From assembly GCA_001598975.1 (NCBI GenBank), contig BBXU01001148.1, positions 1-40,491 of the forward strand: a DNA stretch of 40,491 nucleotides, read 5' to 3'. Under the pieces are notes generated by a model. The model searched no databases, was not told the origin of the DNA, and was given only the letters and a program-made list of their open reading frames with translations. Numbering within the stretch: position 1 is the stretch's first letter; each line of letters starts with the position of its first letter. The stretch is from Parachlorella kessleri. Its lineage: Eukaryota; Chlorophyta; Trebouxiophyceae; Chlorellales; Chlorellaceae. Shown here piece after piece: positions 21,684 to 32,100 of this stretch. The position numbers and the translations under genes are program-made.

Positions 21684-23007
21684 CAGACAGCCGGCTCCAG
21701 GTTTAAGCACCGGCCAGCAACGTGGAGGGTCAGCAGGGTGTGCAGGTGTATGCAGAGGGCAGCAAGGCTGGCACTGCTTGGCAGTGCGTTTTCCTTTTTC
21801 GGGGTGGAGTAGATATGGTGGCAGGATGTAGCGCGCAGTGCACAGGAGTCATTCATCACTTCCCGGGTTGGTCATGTGATAGTGAGACGTTAAGCTTTGC
21901 GTGGCTGTCTGTCATTTTGTTGCAAGATGACCTCTCTGGGCCCTTAGCTGTGAGACTAGCATTCCTGCAAGCAGGATGCATCAAGTAGCAGCTGCGCAAG
22001 GACGTTTGAGCATGCTACTACTGATCATGATCTCAGCAGTTAGCAGGCATTACTAGACGGAAAGCTGACGCAGGTCCCAAACTATTGGCTACAACGCAAG
22101 GGTGACAAGGTACAACAATTGAGCTTCAAAAAGCCTACTGTGACAATGCGCCTGGACGACAGCTGACAGCTTAATTAGTTGTAGCTCTACAGCAACCTAT
22201 CTTGCATACCTAGTCAAAACCAAAACCCAAGCTACCCCTCAAAAGTGACGCTGCTGCTACTACCAGCAATCCTAACAACACAGCTGGACTGTGCTTCATC
22301 AGAGCTGGTGAAGGACAGGGCTGATGTCAGCTTGCTAGACGACCTGGCAAAGCCAATGATATGATGGGAAGCTACAGGATTATGGGTGCGAGTCAACTAA
22401 AAGTGGACGAGCACATGGCAGGAGGGGTTGAAGTCAATTGGAAAGTCGGTACAGGTATTGAGAGCATTATCATCAGCAACCAACAATAGCAAAACAAACA
22501 TTATGAACATGAAACCTGGTAATAGCAAGAGCGTCAGCAAGGCAAAATGTTTGAGTTTGGAAATAAACAGTGTGCAGAAACAACAACATCACTCCCCTCC
22601 ATTACCCGCTGAAACACACAAGCAACCCCATAAACTGAACAAGGTGGCTGGTACCGGGTGGCTGATATTGACATGCCATGGCAAACTCAGGCCTGCCGGC
22701 GTAACCTGGCAGAGCTATACACCACCAAATGCTAGCAGGATGCTAGCTTTCCATGGGAGAGACTCTGGAGTTGTCCACTGACGCCTAGCAGAAGCGGATA
22801 CCCACCCAACACCCCGCTTTGCCTCCAGTCACGTTGGGCGGCTGTGTTGTCCCAAGCTCACCACCCCATGAGGCGCAGCCAATGCCAGCTAAGGCAGGTG
22901 GCGACTCCCACTGGGCACACTGATTTGGTGCTCGCATCGCCGCTGCTGCGGCTCCTGCTGTGCTTAGGCCATACTGCCACAAGACACCCCAGGGCGGCAC
23001 TTGATGC
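21684..23007. other. Convergent 3' region between helicase and FAS1-like genes
   Basis: About 1.3 kb between two stop codons facing each other. The middle (about 22000-22650) is AT-richer than the rest of the window, as expected for untranslated sequence. I find no gene with splice logic or family resemblance. Part of 22780-23007 may be further coding sequence of the minus-strand gene if its last intron was missed. Confidence 0.45.
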
Positions 23008-24723
23008 TCACCAGAGTCGCCGGCGACGCCTGTGGCTGGTGCCTGGTGCAGGAGCTGGTGCCACCTCGGCAGGAGACTCAGACACCTCGGCTGCACCCAC
23101 CGGCCAGATGGGCGGCCGCCAGGGGGCCAGCAAGCCCGGCAGGCTCGCCACGGTGATGTTGGCTTCGTCATCCACCTCCAGCTTGCCGGACAGGGCGTCT
23201 GAGATGCCTTGGGTGAGCTGGTAGGCGTCAGGTGAGCTGAGGTTGGACGTGATGATGTTGTTGCTTGTGGGGCTGTTATTGGGCAAGGGCTCCAGGAAGG
23301 ATGCGTCCTTCATTAGGTACACCACACTCTGCAGCTCCAAAGAATGAACTTTGATGAGTCAGACAAAGGTAGGCAAGGGGCCTGCTGCCCTGGAGGCTGG
23401 GCTGACAAAGAGGCTGCCCAAGCCAGGGCTCCGGGGGTTTTCAAGCCCTCACCAGAACAGTGGCTTGCTGTATGTGTGGCCCCAGCACTGCTTGCAGAAC
23501 AGGGAACTGTAGGGCGCTACGAAGAATGCTTGCATGGAGGGCTGGATCCCTGTCACGCAGGGCTGACCCGCCACCCACCTTGCCTATGGGGAGGGCTGTC
23601 GGCAGCACCGTGGCCTTGACAGCTGCCGTGCCAACGCCCTCAAAGACAGCGGCAATGAGGTTCTTCTCCCCCCAGGAGAAGTGTGCAGAGGTGTGGGCCA
23701 TGGTGACAACCTCCCCAGCAGCTGCCAGCTCCTCAGGCTGCACAAGAGCAGGCGCAACCAAGGACACATGTCACAAGCACTCACCAAGGCATATGCTTTG
23801 GCAGAAATCAGTCCGCCCATTAAACCTTTCAAGTGTGAGCAGGCGAGTGCAGCATCAAGCCAGGAGAGGCGGCTCACACAACAGAAGGTTCACATGCTGA
23901 ATAAGCACATCCTCAAACACCCAAGGGCATCGGTATTCCTCAGCAAACACAACCCGAGTTACCCTGACATGGGTTATGTGGTGAGTTTGCACATCTGAGA
24001 CCTTCAGACATCAGAATCACGACCCGTCCCGCATAATGGCATACAGCACAAACAGTTGAGCAAGAGGACTGTAAGTGCCACCCACCTGAGAATAAGCCGT
24101 GGGAAGGAAGAGCCAGCCAACATACCCCTCCAGTGTCCGCAGTGGCAGCGCTGCCAGCTCCTTCGCAAACGCGCTGCTGTTTTTGCCACTGGGCGGCGGC
24201 AGCAGCAGCGTGAGTGAGGAGTCGGTAGTGTAGGGCTCCCCAAGCATTTCTAGGCTGGACGCGATCCAGCCATACTCCAGGTCGTTCCGCTGGAGGAAGC
24301 TGTATAGTGTGGGCTGCTGCTGTTTCTGCCGCTGCTGGGCCCTGGTGCGAGGCGGGCCTGTACAAGGCAAACCTCTAAACTCTGAACAGCCTGACAAGGA
24401 GTGCTATACGTCCCTATACTGGAGGGGGTGGGGTGACGGACCAGGTCGGAGCCAGTGGGTTATGAGGTTAACCAAAGCGTAGGAAGCAGGCTTAGTGCCC
24501 ATACCGAGGCAGGTGCCATCCAGCTCAGCAACGGCAATATCAAGGCAACCTTCGGTCTACTGCCTCTGAGGTCAGGTGAAACATAACACCAACATGATCC
24601 GCGTTGCAAACACACATCAACTGTCTGCCCAGACCTGACCAAGGGGCCTTGCTTACCTTTGCCCGACGCAAGCCCCGCAAGTAGTAGGAAGCACAGCGAT
24701 AGCTGCATCTCTCGTAACACCAT
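23008..24723 (-). CDS. Probable secreted protein with a fasciclin (FAS1)-like region
   Basis: Minus-strand exons: 24723..24657, 24357..24086, 23737..23579, 23328..23008; 272 aa. The first exon encodes MVLREMQLSLCFLLLAGLASG, a clear signal peptide. Residues 35-165 resemble a FAS1 domain: TLYSFLQRNDLEY, then a SLTLLLPP strand in place of the usual FAPT, ELAALPLRTLEG, a LPTAYS segment where FAS1 has HVLPGAYS, GEVVTMAHTS, and LIAAVFEGVGTAAVKATVLP near the domain end. The match is by eye and the key His-Pro motif is altered, so the family call is tentative. FAS1 proteins are extracellular adhesion or matrix proteins. The final exon is unlike FAS1 and ends in a Pro/Ala stretch and five Arg. It may really splice at CCG|GTGGGT (about 23092) into an exon I did not find, so the C terminus is uncertain. 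Donors GTAAGC and GTGGGT and the acceptors all keep phase. Confidence 0.5.
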
Positions 24724-25530
24724 CTGTCCTGCAAAGATGGGGCTAGATCTGGAACGGAGAACGGCGTTCACATGCCAACTGCCATGTCGCAACACGACGA
24801 ACTAGCTAGCTGGGTCTATCTTCGCCGTGTCAAGGTAAAGGCTAGGGAAAGGCTTGTGCCGCAGCCAGGAGTCTGAGCTCCGGTACTGCAGTATACTGGC
24901 GAGCATTGTTCCCAGAGGCGCGAGGACTAGATTCCCTTGGACAGATCCCGGGTTGCGCCGGTAGTTGCAGTCACTCGCTGCTGTTGGTGACACCCACCGC
25001 CTTGGCCCAAGAGAGCCTCTTCCCCTGAGGGGCTAAAGAGTTACCAATACGGAAACATACTGCAACACAACCAGCACATGCAGCATGTCCAGAGATCTCA
25101 GAGCAACGGGCCAGCTATAAGGCTAGGAAAACAGCTGCACAAATGGCAGCACTGGCGCCCAGCTGCCCTACAATGTACAACGGCCCTGGGAAACCCAAAG
25201 TATGGTCAGTGCATTGTACTACTGCACGGCCAAGATAAAAAAACAGCAGGACCACATTGGAGACAGCTAGTTGCGCATGCAGGCCTGCGAGCAGTGCCAG
25301 ACGCTGGTAAGGCTGTACTGTGGTGCCAACCACAGCTCTCTGCCGGAAGTGACAGACAGTTCCAACAACAGTAAAGCATTTCAGGGATGCAGCATGTGCA
25401 TGTATTGGCAAGGGAACTACATGCATTAAACTGAATGACTCGTACAGCACCTGCAAGCATAATCAAAAACACCGCCTCCTACACTAACAGCACTGATCCT
25501 AAACTATAAGAGACCCATCAGAGGGGCAGC
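24724..25530. other. Spacer between FAS1-like gene and SPT2 gene
   Basis: About 800 bp upstream of the FAS1-like start and downstream of the SPT2 stop, both genes on the minus strand. It should hold the promoter and 5' UTR of the former and the 3' UTR of the latter. Nothing else is supported. Confidence 0.45.
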
Positions 25531-28500
25531 TTAGTCGTCATCGAAGAAAGCCGCTGCACCCTTCTTGCGCCGCTTCTTCTCTCGCTTATTGGCCTCGCGC
25601 AGACGCTCCAGCTCCTCCTCTCTGCAAGTAGGCAGGTGCCCCAGGTTCGATAGGGCACGCAGGTCGAGATTCCAAACTCTACCTTGACGATGCTGCTCAC
25701 CCGCATACTTTCCAACCCTGTCTGTAAAGATGTTAATGGTCTACTGATGTGACGTCGCCGCAACGCAGCTCCTTGGATGGGGCGGGCCACCGCCAGTATT
25801 CCCTTTGCGGTGGCACTCTGTTCTTGCCAGAGTTGTAAATGTCTCTGCACCACCAACCTATCCAGTTTGCAGAGACCGCTGCCAGGCAGGTCTAAGGAAC
25901 CAAGGAAACCCACCTGGCAATACCACCGCACAGCGCACCTGCTGCAATCCATATCGTTCCCAGGCAGCCCACCTGAGGCGTCTCCTTTCCAGGCAGCGCT
26001 TTTCTACAGCCCTGTTGACCAACCCCTTTGTGCCGCAAGCCCAAGCACCACCGGTGTGAATCACCTAGCACATCCAGCCCCTACCTGGCGTCCTCCTCTC
26101 GCGCGATGCGCTTGCTGCGCAGCTCCTCCCGCTGGATGTCGTTGTAGCCCGCCTCCATGTCACGGTCGGGCAGCTTGTCGATGTGCGCAAACTTGGAGGC
26201 GTCGTAGCTGCAAGGGAGCGCAGGATGCAGTGGCCATTTGCACGGGGGTGCACGGGTGTACGATGCCCGCAGCTGCACATTTGGCGTCACAGGCTCCCAC
26301 AAGGCAGTCATGCCACGGAAGTGCCGTCTCAGAAGAGAGCACAGCCGCTCACACAAGGAGCACAGGGTCAATGACAGCAGCTGCGCTAGCTTCACCCACC
26401 CGCCCAGCACGCTGCGCAGCTCCTGCCGCCAGTCTTCCTCAGCGCCCGCCAGATCCTCTTCATCCTCCTCATAGTAGTCTCCCTCATCATCAATGAAGTC
26501 ATCCAGCGACTCGGTGCTATCGATGGATAGCCTGCATAAAGATGCAAGAAGACCAGCTGGGTTGGTAAGTCTAAGCAACCGCCAAAGGCGTCCAAGTCTT
26601 AGCAACTCAGGCCCCTTCAACCAACCCGCAGAACTCCTGTTTGTGCATCAGCAAGTGGGATTTCTCTAATGCAGTCCAGCGGAAAAGGGCACACACGCTA
26701 GGGTCATGGCGCCTTGCTGCTTCTCCACTAAATCAACACGAGAGCAGCACGGGGATGCCCTTGCCATAGCTTGCATCCCAGCCAGGGCCGGCCTTGCCCC
26801 ACTCACCGCCGCTTGGCCCTGTTAACCCTGTCCATCACCCCCTCCGGCTGCTTGCTGCCATAGAACGAGCCGCGCCCTTGTGGCCTAGCCCCGCCGTTGC
26901 TGCCGCCGGCCCTGGCTCCTCCTCCTGCCGCCGCCAGACCTTGCCGCCGCTTCCGCATGAACTCCTCCTTGAGCTGCTGCAGCTGCTGCGGCGACAGCTG
27001 GTCCAGGGTCACCCTGCCGCCCCTAACTGCTGGTTGGCCTTGCAGCTGCCCTGGCTGCTGCTGTTGCTGCTGCTGGCCCGGCGGCCGGGTGATCAGCAGC
27101 TGCGTCTGCATGCCCAGGCCCGTCTTCTGGTGCTGCTTTTGCATTGTGCCCTTGGCTGCTGCAGCTTTCCGCGATTTCCTCGCTGCAGCTGCCGCTGCTG
27201 TGGCTGCTGCTGAAGAGGGCGATGGTGCAGCTGAGGTGGCCGGCCGGGCCGCAGCTCCTGCTGCTGCCGCTGGCTGCTTTGGTAGCTGTGGTGGTGCTGG
27301 GCTCTTGCCACCCTCAGCACGCAAAGCGTCACATCGGGCCTGAAGGGCCTCATTAGCTAGCTGCTTGCGGCCCTTGCCCACTGCAACACAGGGCAGAGCA
27401 CTTCGCCATTGTTTTCAACGCCCACTGCCACCGCCTCTAAATTCAGTGGTGATCCAACCATTCGCAGCTATTGTGCCGAACATGGTGTCTGCACAGCTGC
27501 CGTGTTGCCCACCCAATTGCACTGCAATTGACGTCAGCAAGGTGTGAAGTCTCATTCGCGCCCTGGGACATGCCCACGCTACAACAGTTCCAATCCGTTA
27601 CTCTATAACCCCAGGTGCAGCCGACAGCCATGCACCCATGTCATACCTGCCATGGGCTCCAGAGCCAGCTTCCGAGAGCCCGAGCCTTTCTGGCCCCTGC
27701 CCTGGCCGCCTTTTACAAGCACAACATTTGTATGTGGCCGTGCTCCTCCGGCCGCGCTCGCAGGCGCTCTCCCATTCGCGGCCGGAGAGCGCCCTGCCGC
27801 TGCCGTGCCCAGCCGTCGCTCTGGCATGCCGCTCCTGGCAGCGGCAGCTGGTGCTGAGGCGCCTCTTGAGGATGGGGTCCCTGCTAACCCACCGGTCGGT
27901 CTAGCACCAGGAGTTCCAGTCCGAGAGGCAGGGCCAAGCTTTGCAGGTATGCCAGTGCCACCACTGATGGCAGCAGAAACATGCTGCCCTCCGCCTGCGG
28001 CCAGCCTGGTCTTGCCGCCTGCTGCTGCGGCTGTTACCGCCATCGTGCCAACTTCTGCTGGGTGACCCGCTGGTCCAGGGCGTCCTACCGGCTTGAGCTT
28101 GGTGACTCCCTCCCCTCCGCTGCTTGTTGCTAGATCATCGTCGTTCAAGCCACTGAAGTCCCGCCGCTGTTTAAGTTTCTGCTTACGCACCAGCTCAGGA
28201 TTAGGGAGCGGGTCGCGCGGAACCGCTGCTGCCCGCTGCACTGCCCTGGCTGCTCCTGGATCCCGCTTGACTGCAACAAACAGAACAGAAATTAATAACA
28301 TGTAAGGCGAATGTGTTGGACTGCTCCGCGACCGTAACCCGACAACTGCGATAGCCTGTTCTCGGCAGCTGGCAGCATCTACCCCACACTCTGCGGAAGC
28401 ATGGAGACAACCTGCGGGTGGTGGAGCTGCTGTTGCTTGCGCCTCCTGCTTCAAGAGGTCTTGCCAGTTTGGTGCTTTGCATAAGTCACGGGTGGAGAGC

Positions 28501-28705
28501 GGCCCACCAAAGAGCGACTCGCGCCTGCGAGGAGCAGGCCACCACCTTGACTGGGCATGCTGCAACTTCGCCCAGCAGTACCAGCTGCTCTCGTTTCAAA
28601 GCCTTGGCATGCAGTTAGGGGCGGCACTGAGCTGCAACGCTCCTCACAGCTAACCAAGGAGCAAACACACGTTGCAAGTCTTGAGCGTGCCGCTCCTTGG
28701 GCCAT
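25531..28705 (-). CDS. SPT2-type histone chaperone / chromatin protein
   Basis: Supported minus-strand exons: 28524..28412, 28270..27647, 27380..26807, 26531..26400, 26207..26085, 25621..25531 (stop TAA 25533-25531). A first exon 28705..28671 (MAQGAARSRLA, donor GTGTGT) fits the phase but is only a guess; with it the protein has 563 aa. The C terminus is the SPT2 domain: an acidic stretch (LDDFIDDEGDYYEEDEED), then RQELRSVLGGYD, DRDMEAGYNDIQREELRSKR, IAREEDAREEELERL, and a Lys/Arg cluster ending FFDDD. By family it binds histones H3-H4, keeps nucleosomes on transcribed genes and can bind DNA. The middle (exons 27647-28270 and 26807-27380) is low-complexity, rich in Ala, Gly, Pro and Gln, with VRKQKLKQRRDFSGLNDDD conserved-looking near its start. 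All introns are GT-AG. It is divergent from Ku80, with a short shared upstream region. Confidence 0.82.
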
Positions 28706-29106
28706 CGCAAAGCGCTCCAGTTCGCCCCTTCCAGTAAAGTCAGTCTAGATTCAACAAAAGCGAGAAAAGAAAGCCACTATGAAGCACAGAGAACGGCCAG
28801 GCAGGTGGCGCTCGTCATGACACCCTGAGGCGCCTTTAGTTTAATGCAGTGTATCAACCAAATACTTGCCCAGTATTTTTTGCTGCACACGCTCATTTAG
28901 CTCACTCACAAGGGCGCGCTGCTCCGCCTGCGTTGGTTAGAACAACTCCATCATTCCAGCATTTCAGGCCTCCTTGCTGGCTTTCAATTTTACGCAAGTG
29001 GTGCAAAGGACATAGCAGTGAGTTAGGAACGACAACCAGCACGACCGTCAGCTGCAACCTTCGATCGAAGAAGTGATCACGGACGCCTTTTCAGCACGAC
29101 ACGGCC
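28706..29106. promoter_or_regulatory. Short divergent promoter region, SPT2 / Ku80
   Basis: At most about 400 bp (to 580 bp if the SPT2 first exon is different) separates the SPT2 and Ku80 starts, which point apart, so promoters and 5' UTRs overlap or abut. A palindromic TTCGATCGAA lies at about 29060-29069. No TATA box is evident close to the Ku80 ATG. No specific factor is claimed. Confidence 0.5.
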
Positions 29107-32100
29107 ATGGTAGGTAAAGGTACCCTGCAGCAACGATTTACACAGCCTCGCCGCACGTGCTGCCCCGTGAGCCAAGACTTCTGACGTGCTACAGGAGGTC
29201 ACTCAGTTTGTGCTTGACGTGGGGAAGCTGATGCACCCGCACCTGGAGCTTGCCAGCCGTGCAGTGATGGACTTTGTGGAGGGCAAGGTATGGCCGGGGA
29301 GCTGTCTGTCACTATCTGAAAAATGGAGAGCAGGCAACACGCATTTCCCAGGTGCCAGAGCTTCACTGTGCAGCGCACATCACTGGCCTTTCTGTAAGGT
29401 GTGACCCTTTTGACACTGCAGATGCTCAGGAAGCCAAAGGACGAGGTATCCCTTGTTTTTTTTGGCACCGCTGGTGAGTCACACCTGTGTCTCAGGGCAT
29501 GCAAAGCTTTTCTGGAAGCTCTGGTTGAAGGACAGAAGGACAAAAGATGCTCTTCTTGTGTCCCAATACTTTGTCCTTATTTTGCTTGGGTAAGGTCGGT
29601 AACCCCCGAGTACAATGAGTATTATACGAGGAATGAGAAAAGTTTTGTGCTTGGGCTTGGGCCACTCTGCTGCCCTTAGTCATGCCTTGCCTTTGCCACC
29701 CCCACCATCCCACACGCAGACACCAGGAATGAGCTCAACAGGTCGTACGCCATGACAGAAAATGACCCCAGCCAATACATGCATGTGAGGGTGGAACACC
29801 CTCTGGGGCCCCCCACTGTGGACTACTTGAAGAGCCTGCGGAATGGTGAGCCTCCCTACTATAATACCCCGGCAGCTGCCTGTGTTGCCAATGACATTAA
29901 GCACAGCAGCCTATTCTTGCCTAGCTGTCGTGTTGCATCTCCAGGGTAAGGACAGTTCTTGTCTTATTGCTGTTTATGCAAATAGCCCATCCTTCTGGCA
30001 GTTTGCTTGTTCTAGCATCAGTGTGCATGCACTTTGGGGGCATGCTTGGCAGCTTTTACTGGCTGCTGCAAGCCGTCTGGCTGCTGCACGCCGTCATTCT
30101 GCTGATTGCTGCTTCCTTGGACCAGCATGGCAGCCGACCTGACCACGATGTATATCGCCATTGTGACCTCCTCACACCCTGCATGATGGCCGCGTCTCTC
30201 CAACAATGCTGCAGTGCCCCGGCACTTGGGTGTTGTGGACTGGGTGGATGCGGTGACTGTGGCGCTTGACTCTCTGACCCGCAGCAGCGAGAAGCGGGCT
30301 GCCCTGGCCGGTGCCAGGGTGACGAGGAAAATCATCCTGGTATCCAACTTCCTATCGCCGGTAAGTGTGGTTCAGTGGGGGGCCTGGTGGGGGGCATCGA
30401 GCTCACTTGACTGCTAGCCAGGTGGGTCATTACAGCTTCCTCACAGGTCCGTCTGATCTCTTGCGTTCACCCCCGCACCCCAGCCGGCCAGGCACGGTGC
30501 CTGGTGATGATGACAAATTGTGCCTAAGAGGGAAGCTGCAGCGACCGTGGTGCTCCTAGAGGTACCGCCGTGTATTCCAGGTAAAACCTGCGCAGTACTC
30601 AACCTCTGTGCAGGCTAAGGATGACCCGGACGACATTTTCATTCCCTCCATGATAGCCACGCTTGACGACAAGGGCGTGCGCCTGGAGGTTCTGTCCCTG
30701 GACATCCCCCAGGAGGATGAGGCGCACCTGCAGGTCAAAACATACAATAGCAACCTGCTGGCGCGCATCATGTCAGAGTCTACGGTGGGTGGTCAGGGCT
30801 TGGGTCTATCCGTGCATGCTCACTTCCGGTTTACATGCCCTCCTGGCCTGTCAAAGGATTGCGATTGGCAACCTGTCGGCGCATGTGCTCCATGGACGGC
30901 TCAGGTGGCCCCATTGAAGTGAGGCTGGCGGTGTTGGTTTGGTTGGCGGGTTTGAGGGCTTGCTTGCGGTCAGGAGAATACCTGTGCAAAACATTCTTTG
31001 CAAACTGGAACTTCTTACTATTACCTCTTGGCTTGAGTACCTGGAGGAGAGTGTGCGTACCAAACTTGTTCCAGCAGAGGTTTCTTGGCAGCTAGTACGT
31101 AGGTTACTGCAGAACGGGCGCGCCTACGGGGCAAGACCTGACCAGGAACAAAGTGCAGCACACCGGATCGTTAAGGGTTCTTGCCATGCAGGCGCACCAT
31201 GCAATCAGGAGCCTGACGCACGCGGAGGACTTGTGCGGGGCCTTCAAGGCTAAAGAGTACCAGTCCACTACCTATTACAGAGGAAATGGCTTTACCCTTG
31301 GGCCCAACCTAACCATAGACGTGAGCACAGACTCGATGCGTGCAGTCTCGATGCCCTGCTGCTTGCTGAGGGCGGCCAGATCTCCCCCATGCTAGTGTGG
31401 CTCTCACACGACATGCGATGAGTGCCTAACAGCAGCAGCTGCAGGGGCTGCTTTGGTATGGAGTGCAGCTTTGGAGGCGTGGTGCTGACTGGCGGGTCAC
31501 AGCACCTGGGCCGAGGACCGGCTGGGGCCCTGGTTCCCATTTCTTCACAGTTTCTTCTAAGGAGAGGACAAGGGAGCGATGGGTCTGTCTTGGGTGCCGG
31601 GTGTCTGGGCCATAAACCTGCATATGCCGATGTGGCCAGCTGGTTTCTGGGTGAGATTAATTGCCTGCGGTGACACCAGCCCACACCGCTGACAAGTAGC
31701 AATGCGGAGCGTGGGTGCTGGATTGTGCAGGTCAGAGTATCGAAAAAGACAGCGATGGAGAAGTTCCCTTCATTGGCCAAGGAGTCTCCACTGGTGCCGC
31801 ATGGTATGCGCCTTTGCGTGTCCTGCCATCTTGGTACTTCTAAACACTTAGGCCCCTGGTGTTGCTTTAAGCTCATGCTTCTGCACCAGCCTCCGCAGTT
31901 GCTTGTGTAACCTTGGCAGGGACGTGAAGTAGGCGCTGCCGGTGTCCCACAGGCTTGCAGTAGCAGCCGGCCCCTGCTGTATGCTGCCAGCCAGCATTGT
32001 CACGTCGCAGTTCACTATAACTTAGTTTTTTTAAAACCTGATGTGTGCAGAGAATGGTGAGGGCCCCACAGGCGCTGGCATCACAAACTCTAGGGAGTAC

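Noticed and set aside
22428..22781. 118-codon plus-strand open frame
   Set aside because: Composition is that of AT-richer untranslated sequence, it shows no family motif, and it lies in the 3' region between two convergent genes.
24802..24993. Minus-strand open frame just upstream of the FAS1-like start
   Set aside because: It ends before the signal-peptide ATG without splice sites that would join it, and it has no family resemblance.
25640..25660. GGTTCGA at 25645 as a tRNA B box
   Set aside because: No matching A box, acceptor stem or clover-leaf pairing is visible nearby.
27603..28565. Single 320-codon minus-strand frame as a complete gene
   Set aside because: It lacks an ATG start and runs through two introns. 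The SPT2 exons 28412-28524 and 27647-28270 explain its conserved parts.
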